Both the position numbers and the translations under genes were made by a program. Below the pieces are notes generated by a model. That model was not told the origin of the DNA. It did no database searches and worked only from the letters and a program-made list of their open reading frames with translations. A DNA stretch of 28,943 bases from Spirochaetaceae bacterium UBA1306 (GTDB lineage: Bacteria; Spirochaetota; Spirochaetia; Treponematales; Rectinemataceae): assembly GCA_002307245.1 (NCBI GenBank), contig DBTW01000018.1, positions 20,264-49,206 on the forward strand, read 5' to 3'. Every line of letters starts with the position of its first letter. Position 1 is the stretch's first letter. Positions 8,400 through 15,492 of the stretch are shown piece by piece.

Positions 8400-9139
8400 T
8401 CACCTCGATTTCATCTGCTCTTCCCGATCCTCGGCATCGCACTTTGCCTCTTCGCGCTTAAGGGCCAAGTAGAACCTCATGCCCCGGTACGGCCAGAGCT
8501 GCCAGCTTCTCGGCCAGGGCGGAGATTCTAGATCGCGGCTTGTAATATAGAAGTCGAGCGCATCCTGAACTCCCGGATCGTTGATGTAACGAGGGATATC
8601 CACATAGCGGATATGGATCTCATTTCCCTCAGCATCAAGGACCCCGGTCGGGCAGAGTTTCGTCTTCTCCCGGCCGGGGCGTATTTTGTAATTCTGCTTA
8701 CCGTTCCGCAGGAGGCGGTAAGCTATTCGGAGTTTTTTTCGTCATTGTCCGTGTCTTCGACCTCTCGGCACTCCGAGCGGTATTCCTCGGCCAGTTCCTT
8801 TATGAGCTTGCCGCTGACAGGCGCCGGTGCCTCGAAGAGGGTCTGGGCGTTCGTGATCTTCCGGGTCTTGCCTTCGCGATCGGTGTAAGTGAAGTTCTTG
8901 ATCCTAGGGGCGAAAGCCGCGATGAGGGCGAAGTCGTCGGAAATGAGCTTCATCTCCATGCCCGTGTACTGTCCGCCCTCGGAGTACTTGTACGAGACGT
9001 CCCGCTTGGGCTTGACGGTACGCAAGCTCACCGCAGACAGAGCGTCGTGCTCCTCGACGACCTGCTCAGAAATATCGAGATCGCGATTCCCATTGAACTT
9101 CGGGATATAGGTCTTCTTGAGATCGGCCGAAAAGTTCAT
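8400..9139 (-). CDS. Tail assembly chaperone, -1 frameshift long form (gpGT-type)
   Basis: Reading 136 codons from 9139, slipping -1 at 8732-8738 and continuing LRIAYRLLRN... gives 110 more residues ending at 8400, about 246 in total. The extension is open over the whole gap between the short form and the tape measure. It contains a basic segment followed by the Trp/Pro-rich stretch ESPPWPRSWQLWPYRG. A 67-codon reading frame with a GTG start at 8603 lies inside this extension. It has no convincing ribosome site of its own, so I regard it as the T domain of the fusion rather than a separate gene. Confidence 0.82.
8723..9139 (-). CDS. Tail assembly chaperone, short form (gpG-type)
   Basis: The 138-residue acidic protein lies between the tail tube and the tape measure, the place of lambda G. 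Its last codons before TAG contain the heptamer A AAA AAC at 8732-8738, and the -1 frame stays open from there to 8400. The short form ends normally at TAG (8723-8725), while the long form is made by frameshifting. In siphophages these two proteins coat the tape measure and recruit tail-tube subunits; that role is inferred from family knowledge and gene order, not from a clear domain match. Confidence 0.85.
   Translation of the reverse strand: MNFSADLKKTYIPKFNGNRDLDISEQVVEEHDALSAVSLRTVKPKRDVSYKYSEGGQYTGMEMKLISDDFALIAAFAPRIKNFTYTDREGKTRKITNAQTLFEAPAPVSGKLIKELAEEYRSECREVEDTDNDEKNSE
8732..8738 (-). promoter_or_regulatory. Programmed -1 frameshift slippery heptamer A AAA AAC
   Basis: The zero-frame codons are GAA AAA AAC TCC GAA TAG, so the heptamer is in the correct X XXY YYZ phase and the zero frame ends two codons later. 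The -1 frame meets a stop just upstream (8742-8744) and is then open to 8400. A-rich heptamers of this type are among the most efficient slippery sequences known in bacteria. Confidence 0.85.
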
Positions 9140-9152
9140 CTATCGATCCTCC

Positions 9153-9848
9153 TTACGCTGCGATGTCTTCGATGTAGAAGATGGGATCCTGGCCAGCCAG
9201 GACGAAATCAGAATCTGAGGTCTGGGAGTTGCCGCTCGAACCTCCAAGGCTACAGCCGGCGAGGTACACCGGCGCGAAGAAAAACTCTGCGCGCTCGCCG
9301 GGAAGCGAGCTCTCGCGGATATAGAGCTTCGCCCACATGGGTTCGTTGGTGTGTTCGGACACCGTGATGACGCCGGCCGCGTCCTTATGGACGGTCTTGA
9401 AAAAGCGTTTCATGAGGCCGCCTTCCTCGTCGGTGACGCCCTGGATGAACTGGAACTTCATCTTGCCGGTGAATTCCTTCTTCCCGAGACGCTGCTGGAC
9501 GAAGCCATCCTTGAGCTTGGTGGTCTCGATCTTCTTGGCGCTGATCGAGGCATTCCAGTCGACGATGTCGAGGAGGGCCTTGAAATCGCCCAGGGCGGCC
9601 TTGTCGCCGGCTGCGGGAACCTCGTCGCCATCCGCCGGGAAGCACATGCCCACGGTAAAGGCGGCGAAGATCGACCCGGTCGAGGCTTTCGCGATGATCC
9701 GCCAGAACCCCTTCCCTTTCCCAGATCCGGCGGTTCCGCCCGCCAGGACATCGAAGGTCTTCGTGCCATCCCCCAGCTGCTCGGTCCCGAAGGCGCCAGC
9801 GAACACGTCCCCGTCGTCTCCGACGAGGCGAAAATTCTCGTAGCTCAT
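9153..9848 (-). CDS. Major tail tube protein
   Basis: The 231-residue product is rich in Gly, Phe and beta-strand-like segments. It lies directly upstream of the tail chaperone pair, as tail tube genes do in siphophages. The strong ribosome site before its ATG and its own small spacing to neighbours fit a highly expressed structural protein. No contractile-sheath gene is present next to it, which argues for a non-contractile tail. The family call rests on position and composition; I cannot name an exact protein family. Confidence 0.78.
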   Translation of the reverse strand: MSYENFRLVGDDGDVFAGAFGTEQLGDGTKTFDVLAGGTAGSGKGKGFWRIIAKASTGSIFAAFTVGMCFPADGDEVPAAGDKAALGDFKALLDIVDWNASISAKKIETTKLKDGFVQQRLGKKEFTGKMKFQFIQGVTDEEGGLMKRFFKTVHKDAAGVITVSEHTNEPMWAKLYIRESSLPGERAEFFFAPVYLAGCSLGGSSGNSQTSDSDFVLAGQDPIFYIEDIAA

Positions 9849-10051
9849 GCCTGATCCTCCCTCTGCGCCCGCCTGGGCTTAATTTCTTTTTCGGCCTCGG
9901 CCTTAATCTCTTCGCGGATCGAAAGGCCGAGGGCCTTGCTCGAATACGTCGTGGCTACGAGCCGTTTGCCGGATTCGGTTCGCTCGAACTCTGAAACAGC
10001 CACGAGATCGCGAGCGGCCTTGACGCGCTCGAGATCGGTTTTTTCTCCCAT
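9845..10051 (-). CDS. Small hypothetical protein of the tail operon
   Basis: This 68-residue, highly charged, helical protein (Lys, Glu and Arg make up roughly 40%) overlaps the tail tube start by 4 nt and follows the tail completion gene closely. It has no membrane segment or recognisable motif. Its translational coupling to the tail tube gene suggests a role in tail assembly, but nothing more can be said. Confidence 0.65.
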   Translation of the reverse strand: MGEKTDLERVKAARDLVAVSEFERTESGKRLVATTYSSKALGLSIREEIKAEAEKEIKPRRAQREDQA

Positions 10052-10066
10052 TCTTCTGCTCCTTCC

Positions 10067-10492
10067 TTAAGCGGGATACGCGATGGTCACGTAGTGGAGG
10101 TCATCAATCCATGCGACCTTGTCGTCGTCCGGATCGCCGAGTATCCCATCGTCCTCGTTGATCGTCGCGATCACGCGAGTATTCGGGATGGGATTGCCAC
10201 CCTCGTCTTCGAGATGCGACACCTCGGCGAGATAGGTCGAGGCCGCCTCGCAGGTATCGATCGCCATCTTGCGGCCGGTCTCGCTTTCGACCTTGCCCTC
10301 GACGGATACATAGAGCCTAAGCTCATGCGCGCGCATCGCCCCACGCGGCATCTTCGGCGCGATTACCTTTCGCACCTTTACCGTGATGTGCGGGCCCGGT
10401 TCCTTGAGCGGGGAAGGGGCCAGAATCACCTTTGCCCCAGTTCGTCTTGCGAGCTGCGCCTCGAAAAGCTTCGCGACATCATCGCCTATCAT
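10067..10492 (-). CDS. Putative tail terminator / tail completion protein
   Basis: The 141-residue protein lies between the gpG-like morphogenesis protein and the tail tube gene. In Mu-like and lambda-like siphophages this place is taken by the tail terminator (Mu gp37/lambda U-type). The sequence starts with a helix and has a beta-rich middle (HITVKVRKVI, HELRLYVSVEG), compatible with that fold. No diagnostic motif is seen, so the call depends on gene order. Confidence 0.6.
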   Translation of the reverse strand: MIGDDVAKLFEAQLARRTGAKVILAPSPLKEPGPHITVKVRKVIAPKMPRGAMRAHELRLYVSVEGKVESETGRKMAIDTCEAASTYLAEVSHLEDEGGNPIPNTRVIATINEDDGILGDPDDDKVAWIDDLHYVTIAYPA

Positions 10493-11058
10493 CCGAATAC
10501 CCTCCTCGCGACCATGCGCGACAGCACTGCGCGGCCAGCCGGCCCGAGCGTCATGAACGGCCGAGCGGGGACTGTAACGCTTCTCCTTAATATGAAGAGA
10601 GCGCGCGGCATCCCCGTCTTGCCCTTGCGCGCCATGATCACGGACTTCGCCACCCAGATGTTGTAGCCTGCGCCCTTCATACCTTCGATGCAGGCACGTG
10701 GCGTAAGGCCATATTGGCGCATAAATGTCCGAGTCTCTCGTCCCGCCGGGATCGCCAGGAATTTGGTACGCTTCGCGGTTATCTCGCCGCCGTAATGGAG
10801 TATCCTCGCCGCGATATGCGTCGTGCCGACGATGGACTTGTCTCCATCTACACGATGGGCGATCGACGCCATAAGGCCGCCTGAGTCCTGAAGCGGCTTC
10901 GCATTGCCCTTGATGTCTTGGGTGAGCGGAGCGTTTGGCGCCCAGTTACCTGTCTTGATATTATTGACGACGATCCCCTCGGCAGCAGTGCCCAAAGTAT
11001 CGAGGAGGCCGACATCGACCATGCGGCGACCGATTGCATCGAGGGTTTCAATCATCAT
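10489..11058 (-). CDS. Mu gpG-like virion morphogenesis protein
   Basis: The 189-residue protein shows the pattern of the phage virion morphogenesis family (Mu gpG, P2 gpS type). A PLQDSGGLMASIAH segment near residues 55-68 is followed by IVGTTHIAARILHYGGE and, near the C-terminus, PARPFMTLGP. These proteins act in tail completion or head-tail joining. The start overlaps the upstream gene's stop by 4 nt, with tandem ATG codons at 11056-11058 and 11053-11055. A segment of about 20 extra residues between the IHYGG and RPF motifs is longer than usual. Confidence 0.82.
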   Translation of the reverse strand: MMIETLDAIGRRMVDVGLLDTLGTAAEGIVVNNIKTGNWAPNAPLTQDIKGNAKPLQDSGGLMASIAHRVDGDKSIVGTTHIAARILHYGGEITAKRTKFLAIPAGRETRTFMRQYGLTPRACIEGMKGAGYNIWVAKSVIMARKGKTGMPRALFILRRSVTVPARPFMTLGPAGRAVLSRMVARRVFG

Positions 11059-11513
11059 GGGTAGCGCCTCCGATGAGCGGTCTTCACGGCGCCTGCAGGG
11101 ACTTTCGCTTCCTGGCTGCTACCGGCCTCGGGATAGTCGCCGAAGGCTGCGACGATGAGGTCCTTAGCCTTGATGCGGTACTCGTGTCCCGCCTCTTCGT
11201 GACCGAGGGCCATATGGAGCTCGTAGATGGTCATGTCAAGGACGATCTCGCGCATGACCGTGTCGTCCAGGTTTAGCTTCCGGCCGAGCCGGCTAGAGAT
11301 AGTGCCGATGTGGATGGTCGCCCGCTCGGCGGCGCGGACTACGGACGTCTCGTCGCCGTTGGCGAGCTGAGCGTAAAGGGAGGGCGCGAGGCGCTGGGCA
11401 ACTTCGGCCGCAGTGACAGGAGAGCCTATTACCGAATAGGACACAGCGAGCTGCTCCGTCACGGCGATAGGCTTCCCCATGTCGAGGAGGTCATCGAAGT
11501 CGGTCTTGCGCAT
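11055..11513 (-). CDS. Mu gp36-like head-tail connector (DUF1320)
   Basis: The 152-residue protein matches the DUF1320/gp36 pattern. It is an all-helical adaptor with an N-terminal T(D/E)FDDLLD segment, a central AAERATIHIGTISSRLGRK stretch and a following IVLDMTIYELHMALGH helix. Members join the portal to the tail. It lies between capsid genes and the gpG-like gene, as in Mu-like phages. A basic C-terminal tail (AVKTAHRRRYP) is present. Confidence 0.8.
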   Translation of the reverse strand: MRKTDFDDLLDMGKPIAVTEQLAVSYSVIGSPVTAAEVAQRLAPSLYAQLANGDETSVVRAAERATIHIGTISSRLGRKLNLDDTVMREIVLDMTIYELHMALGHEEAGHEYRIKAKDLIVAAFGDYPEAGSSQEAKVPAGAVKTAHRRRYP

Positions 11514-11524
11514 CGCGCCCTACC

Positions 11525-11992
11525 TTACGCCTTCGAGGATGCCCCGGAAGCACCGGAGCCCGAGACACTATCCTCGGCGATCTTCGTAAGCCCGAGCGTC
11601 TTCAAGATCTTGGTACGCGCCACGATGAGGACGATGAGGAAGATGATGCCGATGATTATCAGGAAATCGAGGAAGACGAGAGCTCTCTGGTAGTTGCGAA
11701 CAGAGGCCGCGGCCTTCTGGGTGTCCTGGCTCTGCGTCGACAGCTGCAGCTCGAGGCTCGGGAAGCTGACGCTGAGGTCGCCCGTGATGATGGTCGGCGT
11801 CGGGTAGGCGGCGGCGGTGATGCTCTGGCCGAGGGCCTTCGCCTGGCTCGAGGCCGCGATGGGGAGGGCTTCGTACTGGAGCCCGGACGCGGACAGCGCC
11901 ATGGTCTGGCCGACGATGGGCGGCGCGGCGGCCGCCAGGGGGATAGCGGTGAAGGCGAGGACGAGAAGCGAGAAGAGTAAGAACTTCTTCAT
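11525..11992 (-). CDS. Secreted/membrane protein of unknown function within the head operon
   Basis: The 155-residue protein begins with a clear signal peptide (MKKFLLFSLLVLAFTAIPLAAAA, cleavage likely after AAA near residue 23). It has a Ser/Ala/Gln-rich extracytoplasmic region and a strong transmembrane helix at about 104-125 (LVFLDFLIIIGIIFLIVLIVA), followed by a short, probably cytoplasmic, tail. A start with AAGGAG at good spacing supports the reading. I recognise no family. Such a topology is unexpected between the major capsid and connector genes, so it may be a moron (exclusion or envelope protein), or a virion membrane-interacting component. Confidence 0.75.
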   Translation of the reverse strand: MKKFLLFSLLVLAFTAIPLAAAAPPIVGQTMALSASGLQYEALPIAASSQAKALGQSITAAAYPTPTIITGDLSVSFPSLELQLSTQSQDTQKAAASVRNYQRALVFLDFLIIIGIIFLIVLIVARTKILKTLGLTKIAEDSVSGSGASGASSKA

Positions 11993-12022
11993 ACGATGCT
12001 CCTTGGCAGAAAGGATTGGAAG

Positions 12023-12058
12023 AAAACCCTCGCAGGATTTTGGCTACCCCGCGAGGGC
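12023..12058 (-). terminator. Rho-independent-like terminator after the capsid gene
   Basis: On the minus strand CCCTCGC (12057-12051) can pair perfectly with GCGAGGG (12033-12027) across a 17-nt loop, and TTTT follows at 12026-12023. It lies 31 nt beyond the major capsid stop. A leaky terminator here would give capsid genes higher expression than the connector and tail genes. Confidence 0.6.
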
Positions 12059-12088
12059 AAAACCTTTGGCCGCTAGGCGGCAGTGGTT

Positions 12089-13084
12089 CTAGGAAATGAC
12101 GGTCGAGACGGCGATGCCCTTCACGTTAGGAACGGGGATCGGCTTGGACTGGCCGATTACCTTGTATCCCGAGGGATCGTCGGACTTGACGGCCTTGGCC
12201 CAGAAGGGGCTGGCCACGAAGTCCGCGTCGATGTCGTCGACGGCCGCATAGATGAGGGTCGAGCCGGCGCCGCGGTCCCAGGCGACGAGCTTCTTCGCGG
12301 TGAGGCCCTTCGAGGCGGCGCTCTGGTGGTCGAAGTAGGTGTACGAGAAGAGCGCGACCTTGAGACCCGGAGCGAGGACGAGAAGTCCCTCGGTGTCGTA
12401 TTCCGGCCGCCACGAGGCGGGGAAGACGTCGACGATGGCGGCGTACACGTCCGCGGGCGCGAGGAACACGACGTCGTTCCCGAAGCCTTGCTCCTGGAGC
12501 TTGGCCTTCATCGCGTTGATCTGGGCGATGAGCGTGCCGATCTTGACGCCTTCCGCGTCGAAGAGCTTGGGGCAGGCGACGGCGGCGGGAGTGCCGAAGT
12601 CGATCGTGAAAGGCAGGAAAGCCCCGCCGTCCGCGCGGATGGCGTAGTTGATCGCCCCGGACACCGACTGGATGGCGAGGGCCTGGGCGGTATCGCGGCA
12701 CAGGCGACGGAGCGTATCGATGCGATTCGCGACGATGGTCTGCTGGTTCGCGAAGCCGCCCGTGCGCCCCTCGAAGGAGAGGAGGTTGTTCAGGTCCACC
12801 GCGTCCAGGAAGGACGAGGGATTGACCGGCTGGGGCTCGATGGCCGCCATGCCGGAGCCCTCGGTGATCTGGTAGGACTGGGCTCCTCGCTTCACCAAGG
12901 GGATGTTCCCCGAGCGGGGGGCGAGATCGCGGTACGAGATTATGGGCAGAGGATGGTTGATCCGGTTCGCTTCCGGGTAAAGGAAGTCGAGCGCGGGGCT
13001 CTTGATGTTCGGCAGCCTCCCCACGATCTCGACGAGCGAGTCGCGGGAAAAGAGCTTGCGGATTAGTTCCTGGGTTCCGGCCAT
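12089..13084 (-). CDS. Major capsid protein (lambda gpE-like)
   Basis: The 331-residue protein fits the lambda E family of HK97-fold capsid proteins. It has an N-terminal LFSRDSLVEIVGRLP helix, a long central helix region with NQQTIVANRIDTLRRLCRDTAQALA, and a C-terminal domain ending with SDDPSGYKVIGQSKPIPVPNVKGI. Length is close to that of lambda E (341). It lies directly downstream of a D-like decoration gene and a protease/scaffold gene, the same order as in lambda. This E-type capsid, rather than the Mu gpT type, shows that the head module is a mosaic. Two other long frames over the same DNA are shadows. Confidence 0.82.
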   Translation of the reverse strand: MAGTQELIRKLFSRDSLVEIVGRLPNIKSPALDFLYPEANRINHPLPIISYRDLAPRSGNIPLVKRGAQSYQITEGSGMAAIEPQPVNPSSFLDAVDLNNLLSFEGRTGGFANQQTIVANRIDTLRRLCRDTAQALAIQSVSGAINYAIRADGGAFLPFTIDFGTPAAVACPKLFDAEGVKIGTLIAQINAMKAKLQEQGFGNDVVFLAPADVYAAIVDVFPASWRPEYDTEGLLVLAPGLKVALFSYTYFDHQSAASKGLTAKKLVAWDRGAGSTLIYAAVDDIDADFVASPFWAKAVKSDDPSGYKVIGQSKPIPVPNVKGIAVSTVIS

Positions 13085-13108
13085 GTCGTGCTTCTCCTTT
13101 CGCGGCGC

Positions 13109-13465
13109 TTACTGCGCCCAAATGCTGATGGCCTCGAGGGCCGCGAGATCCGCGGCCGTGACCGCGGCCGATGCCGCACCGTGGACGATGAGCGCCCCAT
13201 TGACGGTGCCATGCACTACGACGATGGCGACCGTATCGACGGAGGTGTCGATCTCCTTATCGAGGACGCCCTTGAGGACATTCGCGGGCGCGGCTCCAGC
13301 GCGGTTGTAGGGGATGACCTTGCCGGTGGCGTCGAGGGCGGTGAGCATGCCGCCGGGCAGGGCGCCCTGTGCCGCCGCCGCCTCGATGACCTTCTTGACC
13401 GGGGGATGGGTGGGCGTGGCTACGGAGGCGTAGCCCTCCGATACCGAGAATATTTTTCCGTTCAT
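13109..13465 (-). CDS. Head decoration protein (lambda gpD-like)
   Basis: The 118-residue protein is Ala/Val-rich and beta-structured. A GALPGGMLTALDATGKVIPY segment near residues 35-54 is followed by a VLKGVLDKEIDT stretch. This is the arrangement of the lambda head decoration protein D family, whose trimers clamp the expanded capsid. It sits between the protease/scaffold and the capsid genes, 24 nt upstream of the capsid ATG. The C-terminus is unusually alanine-rich. Confidence 0.75.
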   Translation of the reverse strand: MNGKIFSVSEGYASVATPTHPPVKKVIEAAAAQGALPGGMLTALDATGKVIPYNRAGAAPANVLKGVLDKEIDTSVDTVAIVVVHGTVNGALIVHGAASAAVTAADLAALEAISIWAQ

Positions 13466-13480
13466 ATGCTTTGGCGCTCC

Positions 13481-14551
13481 TTACGCTTTTCCGAAGGGCA
13501 CTACGGGCGGCTTCTTCTCGCCCTGGTCAACCAGGTCGCCGAGATCCTCGCGGCCCTCGGTGACGGGCTTGGGAATCGACTCGAAGACGCGCCTCAGGAC
13601 TTCGAGTCCGGAGACCTTCTCTTTCTTCTCCGGATCCTTCTCGTCGGCGAGCTCGATGGCGTTGCCGCTCGCGAGCTGGTCCGCGAGCTCGAGCACGAGG
13701 CCCTGCTTCGCCACGGGCACGCGCCCCTTCATGGCGAGCTTCAGGTTCTCCTTGGCCGTCGACAGGCCAGCGGCCTTCAGGTCGGCGAGCTCTTGTCTGG
13801 CGGAGTCGGCATCGGCCTTCGCCGCGTCGAGCTCCTCTTTCGTTGCCACGTTATCCTCCTTGCCGGTCTCGCCGGCTTTCTTTGTGAGCTGGTCGGCGAA
13901 GGCCTGCATCTGATGCACTTGCTCCTGGAGCCCCTCGGGAAGCTTGGCCCCGGAGAGGAGCATCTCGGTCGCCCACTTGGTGAGGTCGTCGACGGCGCTT
14001 AAGACGTCCCGGAGCGCCCAGCCGGCGCGGCCCTTGTCCGCGATGCGCTGGAGCGCCTTCGATACGTCTTCCGGGGCGACCTGGCTCGAGGGGGGAGGCG
14101 GGGCTTCGGCGGGTGCATCCGCGTACATGACGATGCCTTCGTCGTCGCCGCAGAGCAGCACGCCGAGATCCGAGAAGACCTTGAGGTCCCGGATCTTCGG
14201 GGGCACGGCGCCGAGGAAGGCTACATGGTGGAGGTACCGCTTACCGTCGGAAGCTCGCTTCATCAGGCCGACGGAAAGGTCTTCATAGTACTTCTCGTCC
14301 ACGGCATCGGAGAGGACATCGTTGATCTCGAGCTCGCCCGAGAGGCTCTTGCCGTCTTCGCTCAGTTCCACCGAGACGGTGTTCCCGAACTTCGGCATCC
14401 AGTCGGCGAGCTTGTGGCCGAGGCTGATCGGCCCCTTGCCGTCGAAGGTCTCCTTGACGTCCGCGAGGTCTTGTACCGTGACGACAGTTCCGTCCTGCCC
14501 GAACATGCCTACATGGGCCAGCTCTCGCTTGATCTTCTTCATGGCCCTCAT
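13481..14551 (-). CDS. Prohead protease / scaffold (Mu gpI-like)
   Basis: The 356-residue protein has two parts. Residues about 10-130 match the Mu I-type phage protease region (ISLGHKLADWMPKFG, KSLSGELEINDVLSDAV, KYYEDLSVGL, HVAFLGAVPPKIRDL). From about 165 the protein becomes Ala/Glu/Lys-rich coiled coil, the expected scaffold, so protease and scaffold are on one chain. The ATG at 14551 lies inside a perfect 7-bp inverted repeat; a second in-frame ATG at 14542 follows GAGGG by only a few bases. Either start is possible. Confidence 0.8.
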   Translation of the reverse strand: MRAMKKIKRELAHVGMFGQDGTVVTVQDLADVKETFDGKGPISLGHKLADWMPKFGNTVSVELSEDGKSLSGELEINDVLSDAVDEKYYEDLSVGLMKRASDGKRYLHHVAFLGAVPPKIRDLKVFSDLGVLLCGDDEGIVMYADAPAEAPPPPSSQVAPEDVSKALQRIADKGRAGWALRDVLSAVDDLTKWATEMLLSGAKLPEGLQEQVHQMQAFADQLTKKAGETGKEDNVATKEELDAAKADADSARQELADLKAAGLSTAKENLKLAMKGRVPVAKQGLVLELADQLASGNAIELADEKDPEKKEKVSGLEVLRRVFESIPKPVTEGREDLGDLVDQGEKKPPVVPFGKA

Positions 14552-14566
14552 CGTATGGCTACGATG
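14549..14566 (-). promoter_or_regulatory. Perfect inverted repeat covering the protease start codon
   Basis: CATCGTA and TACGATG flank a 4-nt loop, and the protease start codon (14549-14551) is part of the 3' arm in the mRNA. In RNA this could hide the first ATG. As DNA it could be a protein-binding dyad. Confidence 0.45.
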
Positions 14567-14573
14567 AAGGCGC

Positions 14574-14588
14574 CGCTCAAATGTGGGG
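14574..14588 (-). promoter_or_regulatory. 15-bp motif shared with the endolysin leader (copy 1)
   Basis: CGCTCAAATGTGGGG (plus strand) occurs here, in the 43-nt gap between the methyltransferase stop and the protease start. The only other exact copy I see is at 24616-24630, in the same orientation and also just upstream of a late gene followed by a perfect hairpin. Confidence 0.4.
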
Positions 14589-14594
14589 CGTCTG

Positions 14595-15368
14595 TTAGGC
14601 GGCGTTTCGCCTAAGTAGGCGGGCCTCCGCTACCCGCTCTCCGGCTCGAGCCGCAAAGACGGGATCTCGCTCGAGCCCGATGAAGTGCCGGCCTGCCGAG
14701 ACGCAGGCGACGGCTGTCGTCCCCGAGCCGATACAGTTGTCGAGGACGATGGCCTCGGGATCGGTATAGGTTCGGACGATCCACTCGAAGAGGGCGACGG
14801 GCTTCTGGGTTGGATGGAAGAGACGCTTCTTCCCTCCGCTATTTGTCTCGCGGGAGAACTCGAGGATGCTCGTCGGATACCGGCGCCCAGGGTTATCTGC
14901 AGCAATGGCTTTCGTCTGTCGATAGACCCCGGCGGCCTTAGTCCCTCCTGCCCGGCTCTTGTAGGGGCGGCCGGAGGTGAACTGGGGATGGTATATAGGA
15001 AGAGCGGGATAGAAGACCAAGACGGATTCATGGCGCCTAAGCGGCATTCGATTCGCGTTCAAGAACCCGACGGGAGCCGACTTGTCCCAGACGAGGTCGT
15101 AGCGGAACCACGGGCGACAGGCGTTGACGAGGTCGGTGGTGAAGGGTTGGGTAGCCGTGAGGACGATGGCGCCTCTCGGAGCGAGGAGGCGCTTATACTC
15201 CTCGAAGAGAGGGCCAACCGGAAGACGCTTGTCCCAAGCGCAGTCCGTTACGCCATAGGGCAGGTCGCAGAGGATGAGATCGACGCTCGCGGGCGGCAGC
15301 CGCGGCATGATCTCCATGCAGTCGCCACAGGTTATCCGATCGATGTAGGGGCTTAGGTTGTTACGCAT
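14595..15368 (-). CDS. DNA methyltransferase (N6-adenine/N4-cytosine family)
   Basis: The 257-residue enzyme belongs to the amino-methyltransferase family that uses S-adenosylmethionine. The catalytic motif IV is DLPY at residues 35-38 (usual form DPPY), near the N-terminus. The SAM-binding motif LDNCIGSGTTAVAC lies near residue 215, so the motif order is that of the beta class. A HPTQKP segment precedes it. No restriction enzyme gene lies beside it, so it is probably a solitary phage methylase that protects phage DNA or alters expression. Target specificity cannot be read from the sequence. It is on the late strand but beside an opposite-strand accessory pair, and may have entered with it. 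Confidence 0.88.
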   Translation of the reverse strand: MRNNLSPYIDRITCGDCMEIMPRLPPASVDLILCDLPYGVTDCAWDKRLPVGPLFEEYKRLLAPRGAIVLTATQPFTTDLVNACRPWFRYDLVWDKSAPVGFLNANRMPLRRHESVLVFYPALPIYHPQFTSGRPYKSRAGGTKAAGVYRQTKAIAADNPGRRYPTSILEFSRETNSGGKKRLFHPTQKPVALFEWIVRTYTDPEAIVLDNCIGSGTTAVACVSAGRHFIGLERDPVFAARAGERVAEARLLRRNAA

Positions 15369-15492
15369 GGAGCGAACCTAGCTCCTATGAGGCGGGCGTG
15401 TTTCAAGAGCTGGGATATGTAATAATTGAGCAGTAATGTTATATTGCTCTAGCAAGTATCCGATATATGTAAAAATTGCTAATGAGGTAACA
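15369..15492. promoter_or_regulatory. Divergent intergenic region between the methyltransferase and tcmP
   Basis: This AT-rich gap separates divergent genes. An imperfect dyad GAGCA...TGCTC spans about 15428-15449. AT-rich hexamers such as TATATG at 15464-15469 could be a -10 element for tcmP, but no good -35 at standard spacing is seen. GAGG at 15484-15487, 5 nt before ATG 15493, sets the tcmP start. Confidence 0.4.

Noticed and set aside
8400..8603. Independent 67-residue gene starting at GTG 8603
   Set aside because: The frame is open upstream to the slippery heptamer, so it is better explained as the C-terminal part of the frameshifted tail chaperone.
12083..13121. Long frames of about 330 codons on both strands over the capsid gene
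   Set aside because: They are Arg/Gly/Asp-rich shadows of the GC-rich capsid gene; only the 12089-13084 frame has capsid-like sequence and fits the operon.
15436..15492. Earlier ATG for tcmP adding 19 residues
   Set aside because: No ribosome site precedes it, and the extra residues do not look like the family N-terminus; ATG 15493 has GAGG at 5 nt.
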